From Streptomyces sp. NBC_00335 (GTDB lineage: Bacteria > Actinomycetota > Actinomycetes > Streptomycetales > Streptomycetaceae), in contig NZ_CP108006.1 in assembly GCF_036127095.1 (NCBI RefSeq), positions 7,121,501 to 7,185,500 of the forward strand: a DNA stretch of 64,000 nt. The letters run 5' to 3'. The position numbers and the translations under genes were made by a program. Positions 22,792 through 32,217 of the stretch are shown here, piece by piece. The number at the start of each line of letters is the position of its first letter. The first letter of the stretch is position 1. Below the pieces are notes generated by a model. The model saw only the letters and a list, made by a program, of their open reading frames with translations, did not search any database and had not been told where the DNA came from.

Positions 22792-25173
22792 TCAGCAGGC
22801 GCCCTGGTCCTTCCAGACGCCCCACTCACCGGTGGTGCCGGGCTCCTCGTTCTGCGTCCACCACTGGGCCTTCCAGTTGCGGCCCTTGTGGGAGACGAGG
22901 TTGCCGCTGTTGTAGACCGTGCCCGCCACGTACGCGGGGTTGGTGCACGTACCGCCCGGAGGGGTGGTGGGCGGCGTGGTCGGGGGAGTGGTCGGCGGGG
23001 TGGTGGGCGGCGTGGTCGGGGGAGTCGTCGGCGGGGTCGTGGGCGGCGTGGTGCTGCCCGGCTGGACCACGGTGGTGCCGCGGGCCAGGTCACCGGCGAG
23101 CGCGTACGTCGTGCCGGAGATGTTCACCGTCCAGTTGGAAGGCGTCGAGACCGGCAGGTAGTAGTTGAAGGCCAGGTCGACCGAGGCGCCCGGAGCGAGC
23201 GTCTGCCAGGCCGGGAGCTTCAGCGAGACCCGGTGGAAGTCGCCCTTCAGACCGCCGACGTTGCTGCCGGTGTGGTCGCTCTTGATCACCTTGGTGCCGA
23301 AGCCCGACTGGTCGGAGGCGTTGGCCGGAGACGCGGTCGAGTAGTCGAACTGGAACTCCGTGCCGCCCGGCAGGGTGGCCGTGGTGTTGTTGGTGATCTT
23401 GAGCTTCGGGGTGATCGGGTAGTTCGAGTCGCCGAGCTTGAACTCGGTGAACTCCGTCTTGATGTCCACGGCCTGCGTCGGCAGCGCGGTGTTGGACTTC
23501 TTGGCGCCGTACGGGGAGGCGGCCTTGAACTTGTCGTACATCAGGGAGGTCAGCGTGTCGCCGATCTCGTACTGGCCCTTGGTGGCGTTCCAGGCGTAGT
23601 CGCCCGCCATCTCCCAGACCATCGTGCCGCCGATGCCGCGGTCGATCACGTAGTCGGCCTTGGCCGCCACCGACTGCTCGTCCTCCGTGGAGAGGAAGAC
23701 CTTCTTCTGCGCGTTCCACAGCCACGGCGCGACCAGGGTCGAGTCGTACTTGCGGGCGTAGGTGCCGGTCAGCGTGGTGTTCGCGGGGAAGCCGTACTTG
23801 GTGACGTAGTCGCCGACGATCCCCTTCTCCAGGTTCTTGGCGTGCCACATCGGGTTGGAACCGGCCGGCGACTCGACGCCGTTGGTGTCCTTGTCGTGCC
23901 ACAGGTTGTCGATGCCGACCGCGCCGTCACCGCACTTGGTCAGGCCCGCGCCGGCCGGGCAGGTGGTCGCGGAGGCCTTGCCCCACAGACCGTCGGTGCC
24001 GCCCTGGACGTTCTTGTGGCCGCGGGTGTAGTACGGCAGGCCGATGTTGATGCGGCCGGCCGGCATGGAGCCGCGGAAGTAGTGGTAGGCCCAGTCGGTG
24101 TTGAGGTAGCCGATGTTCCCGTACTGGGAGCTGCCGTAGACGTTCGCGGCGGCGAGCTCGGCGTCCTTGCCGTCGTCGAAGAGCGAGGCGTTGGGGCCCA
24201 CGTACTCGTTCCACGCACCGTGCAGGTCGTAGGACATGATGTTGACGTAGTCCAGGTACTTCTGCATCTGGAACGTCTCCATGCCGCGCAGCAGGTAGCC
24301 GGAGGAGGGGGCGGCGACGGTCACCAGGTAGTGCTTGCCGTCGGCGGCGCCGGCCCGGTCCAGCTTCTCGCGCAGGGTCTTCATCAGGGCGTCGTAGCCC
24401 TTGACCAGACCGGCGCGGCGGGCGTTGGCCAGCTGCCAGTCCAGCGGGTTGCCCGCGTCCTTCATGGTGGTCGGGTACTCGTAGTCGATGTCGACGCCGT
24501 TGAACCCGTACTTGCGGATGAACTCGACCGAGGAGTCCGCGAAGGTGTTGATGCCGGCCTGGTTGACCGAGCCGTCGGCGTTGGTGGCCATCGAGTAGAA
24601 GCCGCCCGACGCGACGCGGTTGCCGTCGTCGCCGAAGTAGCCGCCGGTCTCCGCCCAGCCGCCGACCGAGATCAGCGTCTTGACGTTCGGGTACTGCTTC
24701 TTGAATTTGTTCAGCAGGTTGAAATTGCCCTTGTAAGGGAGGGCGGGGTCCATCTCGGCGCCCGCGACTCCCGGCCAGGTCATCCCGGTGGCGGAGTTGT
24801 TCGCGTTGTCGGCACCGACGGAGATCTTGTTGTCGCTGCCCACGTGGGCGAAGGCGTAGTTGAGGTGCGTGACCTTGGACCACGGGATGTTGTGGGGCAG
24901 GTAGGCGGGCGTGCCGTCCTTGCCCGTGCGCCAGCCCGTGAAGTAGCCGATGACGCGGCGCTGGTGGTCGGCGCCCATCTTCTCGCGGCCCTCGGTGTCG
25001 TACACCGAGCAGTACGGGACGTCCACGCCCGCGGTCTTGTACAGACCGTCGGGGCGACAGGACTCGTTGTCGGCGGCGTGCGAGACGCCCGCCGAGAGCC
25101 CGGCCACCAGCAGACCGGCGATTGCGGCGCCGGACGTCAGGAGCATGGCTCTCGTCTTGGTGGGGGACAGCAT
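22792..25173 (-). CDS. Secreted GH18 chitinase with C-terminal chitin-binding module
   Basis: A 793-residue exoenzyme. Residues 1-33 are a signal peptide ending near SHA. The GH18 barrel spans about 70-550 with RVIGYFTGW at its start and FNGVDIDYE at 224-232; Glu232 is the catalytic acid. Next comes a chitinase-C type beta domain (about 580-720), a linker of eight TTPP repeats, and a 50-residue CBM5/12 module with [21 protein letters not shown] and several Trp. It hydrolyses chitin outside the cell for carbon and nitrogen. AGGAGG precedes ATG 25171-25173. Two DasR-like sites lie 120-155 bases upstream, so induction by chitin breakdown products and repression by DasR are expected. Confidence 0.93.
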   Translation of the reverse strand: MLSPTKTRAMLLTSGAAIAGLLVAGLSAGVSHAADNESCRPDGLYKTAGVDVPYCSVYDTEGREKMGADHQRRVIGYFTGWRTGKDGTPAYLPHNIPWSKVTHLNYAFAHVGSDNKISVGADNANNSATGMTWPGVAGAEMDPALPYKGNFNLLNKFKKQYPNVKTLISVGGWAETGGYFGDDGNRVASGGFYSMATNADGSVNQAGINTFADSSVEFIRKYGFNGVDIDYEYPTTMKDAGNPLDWQLANARRAGLVKGYDALMKTLREKLDRAGAADGKHYLVTVAAPSSGYLLRGMETFQMQKYLDYVNIMSYDLHGAWNEYVGPNASLFDDGKDAELAAANVYGSSQYGNIGYLNTDWAYHYFRGSMPAGRINIGLPYYTRGHKNVQGGTDGLWGKASATTCPAGAGLTKCGDGAVGIDNLWHDKDTNGVESPAGSNPMWHAKNLEKGIVGDYVTKYGFPANTTLTGTYARKYDSTLVAPWLWNAQKKVFLSTEDEQSVAAKADYVIDRGIGGTMVWEMAGDYAWNATKGQYEIGDTLTSLMYDKFKAASPYGAKKSNTALPTQAVDIKTEFTEFKLGDSNYPITPKLKITNNTTATLPGGTEFQFDYSTASPANASDQSGFGTKVIKSDHTGSNVGGLKGDFHRVSLKLPAWQTLAPGASVDLAFNYYLPVSTPSNWTVNISGTTYALAGDLARGTTVVQPGSTTPPTTPPTTPPTTPPTTPPTTPPTTPPTTPPGGTCTNPAYVAGTVYNSGNLVSHKGRNWKAQWWTQNEEPGTTGEWGVWKDQGAC

Positions 25174-25293
25174 TGTGCCTCCTGGGGAGGGGAGGATGGC
25201 AGGACACAACAGGCTGGAACGTGGTGCGTGTTGGCCCGTGACGTGCGCACATCTGACGGGCTGTCTCCCGGGGAAGATGAAGGGAACGTTAAG

Positions 25294-25329
25294 AGGACTA
25301 GACCAACCCGTCAATAGGTCTGGACCAAA
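25294..25329 (-). promoter_or_regulatory. Two DasR-like (dre) direct repeats upstream of the chitinase
   Basis: On the minus strand TGGTCCAGACCT (25327-25316) and TGGTCTAGTCCT (25305-25294), 22 bases apart. They match the 12-bp direct repeats known from Streptomyces chitinase promoters and the core of the DasR site (TGGTCTAGACCA). Confidence 0.85.
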
Positions 25330-25356
25330 GTGCGCGATCCGGCAAGTCCTGGCGCG

Positions 25357-25500
25357 GGTGTGCGCGTCGGTGCGAACTGGGGTGTGTGCGTCGATATGGG
25401 CGGGGTGTGCGCGTCGCCATGGGTGTGGGTGCGCGCGTCACCGCGGGTGGGGGTGTGCGCGTCACCACGGGTGGAGGTGCGTGCGTCGCTGCGGATGGGG
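25357..25500. repeat. 24-bp tandem repeat array between chitinase promoter and riboswitch
   Basis: Six imperfect copies, with the GTC core ending at 25368, 25392, 25415, 25439, 25463 and 25487 (period 24, one of 23). Unit consensus is close to GTGTGCGCGTCACCRYGGGT. No convincing gene covers it. The 750 bases from 25174 to 25923 contain the chitinase promoter, this array, and the rib leader only. Confidence 0.88.
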
Positions 25501-25626
25501 AGCGAATCGGCCGAACGGCGCAATCGACGCGCTCAAGAACGACCGAACGTGTGACCCAGGCCACATTGACTCACCCGCATGGCCGCCGATCACCCGTGGC
25601 ACACTGGCTTCAGTACCAGTAGCAGC

Positions 25627-25750
25627 GCACTCCGGGGTCGGTGTAATTCCGAACCGGCGGTTATAGTCCGCGACCCGTCCGCAGCCAGCGGCCGGTTGAC
25701 CAGGTGAAATTCCTGGACCGACGGTTAAAGTCCGGATGGGAGGCAGTGCG
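25627..25750 (+). promoter_or_regulatory. FMN riboswitch (RFN element)
   Basis: Canonical RFN pieces occur in order: GCACTCCGGGGTCGGTG, AACCGGCGGTTATAGTCC, a variable stem, GGTGAAATTCCTGGACCGAC, GGTTAAAGTCCGGATGGGAG and closing GCAGTGC that pairs with the first GCACT. It lies about 175 bases upstream of ribD and should turn off the rib operon when FMN is plentiful. A TTGACT at 25566-25571 may be part of the promoter. Confidence 0.95.
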
Positions 25751-25923
25751 CGGCGGGCCAGTCACCGGTACGCCGCCGTCGGCGGTCCACCGGCACATCC
25801 CTCGGGACGTGTCGTCGAACGGACCGTGTTTTCCGGCCTCGGCGTCCCCGCGTGTGCTACCCGCTTCATCTGTCGTATCCCGACAGGCCCCGGAGTCCGT
25901 GCCCGATGAGGCAGGAGGACCCG

Positions 25924-27063
25924 GTGGCGACACACGCCGCGCACGCAGCACCCGACGCGGGCACCCGCGCCATGCGCCGAGCCATCGAGCTCGCCGCCCG
26001 CGGACTCGGCTCCACCAGCCCCAACCCGGTCGTCGGCTGCGTCATCACCGACGCCTCGGGCGCCGTCGTGGGCGAAGGCTGGCACGAGCGGGCCGGCGGC
26101 CCGCACGCCGAGATCCACGCCCTGAACGCGGCGGGCCCGGCGGCCAGGGGCGGCACCGCCTACGTCACCCTCGAACCCTGTAACCACACCGGCCGTACGG
26201 GACCCTGCGCGCAAGCCCTCATCGCCGCCGGGATCGCCCGCGTGGTCTACGCCGTCTCCGACCCGAACCCGCAGGCCAGCGGTGGCGGAGCCACCCTGCG
26301 CGCCGCCGGGATCGACACCGCGGCCGGGCTGCTCGCCGAGGAGGCCGAGGCGGGCAACGCCGCCTGGCTGACCTCCGTACGCCTGGGGCGCCCGTACATC
26401 CTGTGGAAGTACGCCGCGACCCTCGACGGCCGCATCGCGGCCGCCGACGGCACCAGCCGCTGGATCAGCTCCCCCGAGTCCCGCGCCGACGTCCACCGGC
26501 TGCGCGCCGAGTCCGACGCCGTGGTCGTGGGATCCGGCACCCTGCGCGCCGACGACCCGCACCTCGCGGTCCGGGGGATCGACGGTTTCACCGCCGCCCA
26601 CCAGCCCCTGCGCGTGGTCCTGGACACCCACGCCACCATCCGGCCCACCGCCCGTGTCCTGGACGAAGCCGCGCCCACCCTGATCGCCGTCGCCGAGGAT
26701 GCGGACACCCGCCACCTCGCCGGAGTGGAGCTGGCCCGGCTCCCGTACGACAAGTACGGGATCTCCGTGGACGCCCTGCTGCGCGAGCTGTACGGGCGCG
26801 GCATCCGCTCCGTCCTCCTCGAAGGCGGCCCCACCCTGGCCGGCGCCTTCGTCGCCGCCGGGGCCGTCGACAAGGTCATCGGCTACCTGGCCCCCGTCCT
26901 CCTCGGCGCGGGCCCCCTCGCCCTCGCCGACGCCGGCATCGGCACCCTCGCCGACGCGCTCCGGCTCCGGATCACCGAAACCGTCCGCATCGGCACGGAC
27001 ATCCGCGTCACCGCCGTCCCCGCGTCGGCCCCCTCCGCCCCCACAGCCCTCAAGGAGCACTGA
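25924..27063 (+). CDS. ribD: Bifunctional pyrimidine deaminase/reductase RibD
   Basis: A 379-residue two-domain enzyme of riboflavin synthesis. The deaminase half (1-150) has the zinc ligands in [10 protein letters not shown] and [12 protein letters not shown], and SPNPVVGCV. The reductase half (about 155-379) has [11 protein letters not shown] and [11 protein letters not shown] and uses NADPH. It converts the deaminated product of GTP cyclohydrolase II to the ribitylamino-pyrimidine phosphate. The GTG at 25924 is chosen because GGAGG ends 6 bases before it; ATG 25906 is in frame but has no site. The next gene starts directly after the stop (TGAGTG). Regulated by the FMN riboswitch upstream. 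Confidence 0.94.
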   Translation: MATHAAHAAPDAGTRAMRRAIELAARGLGSTSPNPVVGCVITDASGAVVGEGWHERAGGPHAEIHALNAAGPAARGGTAYVTLEPCNHTGRTGPCAQALIAAGIARVVYAVSDPNPQASGGGATLRAAGIDTAAGLLAEEAEAGNAAWLTSVRLGRPYILWKYAATLDGRIAAADGTSRWISSPESRADVHRLRAESDAVVVGSGTLRADDPHLAVRGIDGFTAAHQPLRVVLDTHATIRPTARVLDEAAPTLIAVAEDADTRHLAGVELARLPYDKYGISVDALLRELYGRGIRSVLLEGGPTLAGAFVAAGAVDKVIGYLAPVLLGAGPLALADAGIGTLADALRLRITETVRIGTDIRVTAVPASAPSAPTALKEH

Positions 27064-27702
27064 GTGTTCACCGGAATCGTCGAAGAACTGGGCGAGGTCG
27101 TCGCCGTCGAGGAGCTCGCGGAAGCCTCCCGCTTCCGCCTGCGCGGCCCGGTCGTCACCGTGGACGCCAAGCACGGGGACTCCATCGCCGTGAACGGCGT
27201 CTGCCTGACGGTCGTGGAGACCGGCGACGGCGAGTTCACCGCCGACGTCATGCAGGAGACCCTGAACCGCTCCAGCCTCGGAGCCCTCACCCAGGGCTCC
27301 CGGGTCAACCTGGAGCGCCCGATGGAGCTCGGCGGACGGCTCGGCGGCCACCTGGTCCAGGGGCACGTGGACGGAACCGGCGAGATTGTCTCGCGGACCC
27401 CCTCCGAGCACTGGGAGATCGTCAAGGTCGCCCTCCCGGAGAACCTCTCGCGCTACGTCGTCGAGAAGGGCTCCATCACGGTCGACGGCGTCAGCCTCAC
27501 CGTGGTCGAGGCCGCCGCCGACTGGTTCACCATCAGCCTGATCCCCACCACCCTCGCGCTGACCACCCTGGGCATCAAGAAGCCCGGCGACCCGGTCAAC
27601 CTGGAGGTCGACGTCCTGGCGAAGTACGTCGAGCGCCTGCTGGCCGCCGGGGTCACGCCCCTGGCCTCGAACGTGCTCCACACCACGGGGGAGTCGAAGT
27701 GA
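27064..27702 (+). CDS. ribE: Riboflavin synthase alpha subunit
   Basis: A 212-residue lumazine-binding protein made of two similar halves. The first begins [12 protein letters not shown] with the conserved Phe2, contains [13 protein letters not shown], and the second half repeats this pattern with [14 protein letters not shown] at about 135-148. It dismutates two lumazine molecules to riboflavin as a trimer. Starts with GTG touching the ribD stop and overlaps ribM by four bases. The operon position and motifs leave little doubt. Confidence 0.95.
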   Translation: MFTGIVEELGEVVAVEELAEASRFRLRGPVVTVDAKHGDSIAVNGVCLTVVETGDGEFTADVMQETLNRSSLGALTQGSRVNLERPMELGGRLGGHLVQGHVDGTGEIVSRTPSEHWEIVKVALPENLSRYVVEKGSITVDGVSLTVVEAAADWFTISLIPTTLALTTLGIKKPGDPVNLEVDVLAKYVERLLAAGVTPLASNVLHTTGESK

Positions 27703-28352
27703 GCGCCCTGACCTGGCTCAACACCGAGGCCTTCGAGGTCTTCGACCAGAAGGTCATCTGGTCCGACATGATCGGCAACCTGATCGGCCTGGGCGCCCTC
27801 GCGCTCGGCTGGCGGCGCTCCATATGGACCTGGCCTGCCCAGCTCCTCTCCGGCCTGATCCTCGTCGGCGCCTACGCCTCCGCGCACCTCTCCGGCGGGG
27901 TCGGCAAGCAGCTCCTCGTCATCGGCGTGGCCGCGTGGGGCTGGCGCGCCTGGCAGCGCGGCAAGCAGGACGCTCAGGACGGCTCCATCGCCGTCCGCAC
28001 CGCATCCTGGAAGGAGCGCGGCCTCCTGCTGGGCGGCGCGGTGGCCGGCACCCTGGCCGTCGGCGGCCTGTTCAGCCTCTACCCGAGCCTGTCGTGGAGC
28101 CCGTGGGCCGACGCCTACATCTTCGTCGGCACCATCGTCGCGATGGTCGCCCAGGCCCGCGGCCTGGTCGAGTTCTGGTTCGCCTGGCTCCTCGTCGACC
28201 TGGTCGGCGTACCCCTCGCCTTCAACAGCGGACTGGCCTTCTCCGGCCTCGTCTACGTCGTGTACTTCGCCCTCGTCGTCTGGGGCGCCTACGACTGGTA
28301 CCAGCGCTCGCGCACCACCACCGCCCCGGCTCTGGAAGGAGCAACGGCATGA
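27699..28352 (+). CDS. ribM: PnuC-type transporter, probably riboflavin importer RibM
   Basis: A 217-residue membrane protein with seven predicted segments of the PnuC family. The N terminus reads [19 protein letters not shown] and TM helices carry [18 protein letters not shown] and [16 protein letters not shown], the latter matching the substrate-site helix of PnuC/RibM proteins. It sits between ribE and ribBA with GTGA and ATGA overlaps and under an FMN riboswitch, so riboflavin rather than nicotinamide riboside is the likely substrate. This arrangement is also known for Streptomyces and Corynebacterium RibM. Confidence 0.88.
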   Translation: MSALTWLNTEAFEVFDQKVIWSDMIGNLIGLGALALGWRRSIWTWPAQLLSGLILVGAYASAHLSGGVGKQLLVIGVAAWGWRAWQRGKQDAQDGSIAVRTASWKERGLLLGGAVAGTLAVGGLFSLYPSLSWSPWADAYIFVGTIVAMVAQARGLVEFWFAWLLVDLVGVPLAFNSGLAFSGLVYVVYFALVVWGAYDWYQRSRTTTAPALEGATA

Positions 28353-29650
28353 CCTCCCCGAACCCCGTCCTGAAGCCCGTGCCCGGCGTCGAGCAGGAGA
28401 CGTTCCGGCTCGACCCCGTCGAGCAGGCCATCCGCGACATCGCGGCCGGCCGCCCGGTGGTCGTCGTCGACGACGAGGACCGCGAGAACGAGGGCGACCT
28501 CGTCATCGCGGCCGAGAAGGCCACCCCCGAGATCATCGCCTTCATGATGAGCGAGTGCCGCGGCCTGATCTGCGCGCCCCTGGAGGGCGACGAGCTGGAG
28601 CGGCTCGAACTCCCGCAGATGGTCCAGCACAACACCGAATCGATGCAGACCGCCTTCACCGTCTCCGTCGACGCGAGCGGCGCCCACGGAGTCACCACCG
28701 GCATCTCGGCCGCCGACCGCGCCACCACCCTGCGGCTGCTGGCCGACGGGGTCTCGGGCCCGGGCGACTTCGTCCGCCCCGGGCACGTCTTCCCGCTGCG
28801 CGCCAAGCCCGGCGGCGTCCTGGCCCGCAACGGCCACACCGAGGCCGCCGTCGACCTCGCCCGCCTCGCGGGCCTGCGCCCGGCCGGCGCCATCGTGGAG
28901 ATCGCCGGCGAGGACGGGGTGATGCTGCGGCTGCCCGAGCTGATCCCCTTCGCCCGCAAGCACGGCCTGACGATCATCTCCATCGAGGACCTGATCGCCT
29001 ACCGCCGCTCCGCCGAGCCGACCGTGCGCCGTGAGGCCCAGGTCAGCCTGCCGACCTCCTTCGGCCAGTTCACCGCGTACGGGTTCCGCTCCACCGTCGA
29101 CGGGGTCGAGCACGTCGCCCTCGTCCACGGCGAGATCGGCGACGGCGAGGACGTCCTGGTCCGGATGCACTCCGAGTGCCTGACCGGGGACATCTTCCAG
29201 TCGCAGCGCTGCGACTGCGGCCCCCAGCTGCACACCGCCATGCAGCGGGTCCAGGCGGCCGGCCGCGGTGTGATCGTCTACCTGCGCGGCCACGAGGGCC
29301 GCGGCATCGGCCTGCTGTCGAAGCTGCGCGCGTACGAGCTCCAGGAGCGCGGCCGCGACACCCTCGACGCCAACCTGGAGCTGGGCCTGCCCGCCGACGC
29401 CCGCGACTACGGGGCCGGCGCGCAGATGCTCGCCGACCTCGGCGTCCACAGCGTCCGGCTGCTGACCAACAACCCCGAGAAGTCGGCGGCCCTCATCAGC
29501 CACGGCATCAAGGTTTCCGACCGGGAGCCGATGCCCATGGAGGCGGGCGAGCACAACCTGCGCTACCTGCGCACCAAGCGGGACCGGATGGGCCACGACC
29601 TGCCCTGGCTGGACGGGGCAGTGACCACGTCCGCCTGCGGCAACCAGTAA
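28349..29650 (+). CDS. ribBA: Bifunctional DHBP synthase / GTP cyclohydrolase II
   Basis: A 433-residue fusion. The N-terminal half makes 3,4-dihydroxy-2-butanone 4-phosphate from ribulose 5-phosphate ([16 protein letters not shown] acidic loop, [14 protein letters not shown]). The C-terminal half is GTP cyclohydrolase II with the zinc site [18 protein letters not shown] and [10 protein letters not shown], and TNNPEK near the end. Together they supply both branches of riboflavin synthesis. The ATG overlaps the ribM stop. Followed by a 76-base gap with two ACCACCCCACACC-type direct repeats before ribH. Confidence 0.95.
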   Translation: MTSPNPVLKPVPGVEQETFRLDPVEQAIRDIAAGRPVVVVDDEDRENEGDLVIAAEKATPEIIAFMMSECRGLICAPLEGDELERLELPQMVQHNTESMQTAFTVSVDASGAHGVTTGISAADRATTLRLLADGVSGPGDFVRPGHVFPLRAKPGGVLARNGHTEAAVDLARLAGLRPAGAIVEIAGEDGVMLRLPELIPFARKHGLTIISIEDLIAYRRSAEPTVRREAQVSLPTSFGQFTAYGFRSTVDGVEHVALVHGEIGDGEDVLVRMHSECLTGDIFQSQRCDCGPQLHTAMQRVQAAGRGVIVYLRGHEGRGIGLLSKLRAYELQERGRDTLDANLELGLPADARDYGAGAQMLADLGVHSVRLLTNNPEKSAALISHGIKVSDREPMPMEAGEHNLRYLRTKRDRMGHDLPWLDGAVTTSACGNQ

Positions 29651-29726
29651 CCGGCAACACCATCCCCGAGCACCACCCCACACCACACCACCCCACACCA
29701 CACGAATCGCAACGAGGAGCAGAGCT

Positions 29727-30218
29727 GTGAGCGGCAAGGGCGCACCCGAACTGAGCGTGAAGAACTGCGGAGACCTGCGCGTCGCCGTGATCGCGGCCCA
29801 GTGGCACGAGAAGGTCATGGACGGCCTGGTGGACGGCGCCCTGCGGGCCCTGCACGAGCTGGGGATCGACGAGCCCACCCTGCTGCGGGTCCCGGGCAGC
29901 TTCGAGCTCCCGGTCGTGGCCAAGGTACTGGCCGGTCGCGGTTACGATGCCATCGTCGCCCTCGGCGTGGTCATCCGCGGCGGCACCCCGCACTTCGACT
30001 ACGTCTGCCAGGGCGTCACCCAGGGCCTGGTACAGGTGTCGATCGACACCGGAGTCCCCGTCGGCTTCGGCGTACTGACCTGCGACAACGACGAGCAGGC
30101 GCTGGACCGCGCCGGGCTCGAGGGGTCGAACGAGGACAAGGGGCACGAAGCGGTCACCGCCGCCGTCTCCACCGCCATGATCCTGCGGGCCGTCACGAAC
30201 CCTGGCGCCAGCAGGTAG
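29727..30218 (+). CDS. ribH: 6,7-dimethyl-8-ribityllumazine synthase
   Basis: A 163-residue protein, usual length for the family. [18 protein letters not shown] segment ([14 protein letters not shown]), [18 protein letters not shown] with the catalytic His, and [16 protein letters not shown] are the diagnostic blocks. It joins the butanone phosphate with the ribitylamino-pyrimidine to form lumazine, as a pentamer or 60-mer. GTG start 29727 follows GAGGAG by 7 bases. Last riboflavin gene of the operon; hisE begins only 28 bases later, so transcription may continue into his genes. Confidence 0.95.
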   Translation: MSGKGAPELSVKNCGDLRVAVIAAQWHEKVMDGLVDGALRALHELGIDEPTLLRVPGSFELPVVAKVLAGRGYDAIVALGVVIRGGTPHFDYVCQGVTQGLVQVSIDTGVPVGFGVLTCDNDEQALDRAGLEGSNEDKGHEAVTAAVSTAMILRAVTNPGASR

Positions 30219-30246
30219 TCGCCGACCCCGTATTCTGAGGACCATC

Positions 30247-30525
30247 ATGGCGAACAAAACCCCCAAGAGCTTCGAAGAGCTCTTCACCGAGCTCCAGCTC
30301 AAGGCCAACGGTGACCCCGGCACCTCCCGCACCGCCGAGCTGGTCGGCAAGGGCGTCCATGCCATCGGCAAGAAGGTCGTCGAGGAGGCCGCCGAGGTCT
30401 GGATGGCCGCCGAGTACGAGGGCAAGGAAGCCGCCGCCGAGGAGATCTCCCAGCTGCTCTACCACGTCCAGGTGATGATGGTGGCGCGCGGGATCACCCT
30501 CGAAGACGTCTACGCGCACCTCTAG
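30247..30525 (+). CDS. hisE: Phosphoribosyl-ATP pyrophosphatase
   Basis: A 92-residue all-helical MazG-like enzyme. [14 protein letters not shown] and [18 protein letters not shown] carry the acidic residues that hold magnesium. It performs the second step of histidine synthesis, releasing pyrophosphate from phosphoribosyl-ATP. Cluster position next to hisG supports the name. It starts 28 bases after ribH, linking the two pathways on the chromosome. Confidence 0.93.
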   Translation: MANKTPKSFEELFTELQLKANGDPGTSRTAELVGKGVHAIGKKVVEEAAEVWMAAEYEGKEAAAEEISQLLYHVQVMMVARGITLEDVYAHL

Positions 30526-30562
30526 GCCGCAGCGGTTCACAGGCCGCGGCAAGTCCGCGCGG

Positions 30563-30583
30563 CCCCGGCACAGGCTGCCGGGG
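30563..30583 (+). terminator. Hairpin between hisE and hisG
   Basis: 8-bp perfect stem CCCCGGCA/TGCCGGGG with a 5-base loop, 38 bases after hisE. It could reduce read-through to hisG; no T-box or His-rich leader was found in the 121-base gap. Confidence 0.5.
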
Positions 30584-30646
30584 CGTCCGCGCGCCCCGCA
30601 CACGTACCAGCACACCCTTTCGCACCTACGCACCAAAGGAAGCCCC

Positions 30647-31495
30647 ATGCTGCGCATCGCCGTCCCCAACAAGGGTTCACTCTCCGGACCGGCGTCGGCG
30701 ATGCTCCATGAGGCCGGCTACCGGATGCGCAAGGAGTCCAAGGAGCTCGTGGTCGTCGACCCCGACAACGAGGTGGAGTTCTTCTACCTCCGCCCCAAGG
30801 ACATCGCGATCTACGTGTCCTCCGGGAAGCTCGACATCGGCATCACCGGCCGCGACCTGCTGCTCGACTCCGGCGCCAGCGCCGAGGAGATCCTGCCGCT
30901 GAACTTCGGCCGCTCCACCTTCCGCTACGCCACCATCCCCGGCACCGCGAAGGGCCCCGAGGACTTCCACGGGATGACCATCGCGACCTCGTACGAGGGA
31001 ATCGTCGCGAAGCACCTCGCCGACCAGGGCATCGAGGCCTCCGTCGTCCACCTCGACGGCGCGGTCGAGACCGCCATCCAGCTCGGCGTCGCCCAGATCA
31101 TCGCCGACGTCGTCGAGACCGGCACCAGCCTGCGCAACGCCGGACTGGAGGTCATCGGCGAGCCGATCATGACCTCCGAGGCCGTCGTCATCCGCGGCAA
31201 CGGCACCGACCCCGAGGACCCGCGCGCGCAGCAGTTCCTGCGCCGCCTCCAGGGCGTCCTGGTCGCCCGCAGCTACGTGATGATGGACTACGACTGCCGC
31301 GCCGAGCACCTGGAGCGCGCGGTCGCCCTCACCCCGGGCCTGGAGTCGCCGACCGTCTCCCCGCTGCACAACGAGGGCTGGGTCGCCGTCCGCGCCATGG
31401 TCCCCGCCAAGGAGGCCCAGCGGATCATGGACGACCTGTACGAGCTCGGCGCGCGGGCGATCCTCACCACCTCGATCCACGCCTGCCGCCTCTGA
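30647..31495 (+). CDS. hisG: ATP phosphoribosyltransferase, long form
   Basis: A 282-residue enzyme catalysing the first, committed step of histidine synthesis. MLRIAVPNKGSLSGPA, the DIGITGRDLLLD segment, and VETGTSLRNAGLEVI (PRPP-binding loop) are family blocks. The length and the C-terminal domain after residue 210 (VMMDYDCRAEHLERAV... and ILTTSIHACRL) place it in the long form that is inhibited by histidine through an ACT-like domain and does not need HisZ. AAAGGAAG precedes the ATG. Confidence 0.95.
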   Translation: MLRIAVPNKGSLSGPASAMLHEAGYRMRKESKELVVVDPDNEVEFFYLRPKDIAIYVSSGKLDIGITGRDLLLDSGASAEEILPLNFGRSTFRYATIPGTAKGPEDFHGMTIATSYEGIVAKHLADQGIEASVVHLDGAVETAIQLGVAQIIADVVETGTSLRNAGLEVIGEPIMTSEAVVIRGNGTDPEDPRAQQFLRRLQGVLVARSYVMMDYDCRAEHLERAVALTPGLESPTVSPLHNEGWVAVRAMVPAKEAQRIMDDLYELGARAILTTSIHACRL

Positions 31496-31552
31496 CGGGT
31501 CCGCCTCGCGCACCTTTCTTCATCCGGCACCACCCGAAGGCATCTGACGAAC

Positions 31553-32017
31553 ATGGCCGACGCCACCGCCCAGCCCGCACCGCCCGCCCTGCCGGTCACC
31601 TTCCGGCCGACCCGCACCCGGGCCGTCCTGCTGGGCGTGGGCGCCGCCATGTTCGTCACGATCACGGCGATCGCCCTGGTCCTCGAAACCCTGCACCCCG
31701 GTGAGCGGATCGCCTTCGTCTTCACCGCGGCCCTGCTCTCCTCCGTCCTCGTCCTGCTCAGCCGCCCCAAGGTGGTCGCCGACGAGACCGGAGTCACGGT
31801 CGTCAACCTCACCACCACCCGCCGCCTGGAGTGGGCGCAGATCCTGCGCGTCAACCTCCGCCCCGGCGACGCCTGGGTGTTCCTCGACCTGAGCGACGGC
31901 ACCAGCCTGCCCGCCCTCGGCATCCAGCCCGGGGTCGCCAAGGCCCAGGCGATCGGCGACGCCCGCGCCCTGCGCGCCCTGGCCGAAGCCCACGGAACCG
32001 GCTCAAAGAACGACTGA
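31553..32017 (+). CDS. PH-domain membrane protein
   Basis: A 154-residue protein with two membrane helices near residues 26-45 and 52-66, then a bacterial PH (bPH2) domain from about 70 on: RPKVVADETGVTVVNLTTTRRLEWAQI followed by VFLDLSDGTSLPALG. The PH part faces the cytoplasm. Such proteins follow hisG in many streptomycetes; the role is unknown. Starts 57 bases after hisG on the same strand, so it may be cotranscribed. Confidence 0.85.
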   Translation: MADATAQPAPPALPVTFRPTRTRAVLLGVGAAMFVTITAIALVLETLHPGERIAFVFTAALLSSVLVLLSRPKVVADETGVTVVNLTTTRRLEWAQILRVNLRPGDAWVFLDLSDGTSLPALGIQPGVAKAQAIGDARALRALAEAHGTGSKND

Positions 32018-32073
32018 GCCCGTCCGGCCTCGTCGCTGCGTCCCATTGCGGCTGCGATCTCAATGACTAACCT

Positions 32074-32105
32074 GGTGTGGGGGCGCGACCGTGCGCCCTC
32101 CCACC
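32074..32105 (+). promoter_or_regulatory. Strong hairpin in the leader of the CBS membrane-protein pair
   Basis: 13-bp stem GGTGTGGGGGCGC/GCGCCCTCCCACC with one mismatch and a GACCGT loop. It is 113 bases upstream of the first CBS gene; smaller hairpins (such as GAGGAGT...ACTCCCTC at 32143-32158) follow. It may be a terminator of the PH gene or part of a cis-acting RNA. No known riboswitch consensus was recognised. Confidence 0.45.
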
Positions 32106-32217
32106 GGCCCCGGGACCCCGAGGCCCGTGGGCACCTGCGACTCGAGGAGTGACTCCCTCCAGCAATGGACGGATCGTCCGGTAGTACACGCGCCGCCCTC
32201 CCCACGGAGGCGGCGGC

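Noticed and set aside
30526..30646. T-box or His-codon attenuator before hisG
   Set aside because: No T-box consensus and no run of His codons; only a short hairpin is present.
32018..32217. M-box magnesium riboswitch before the CBS membrane proteins
   Set aside because: The conserved M-box sequence blocks are not there; only unspecific hairpins can be seen.
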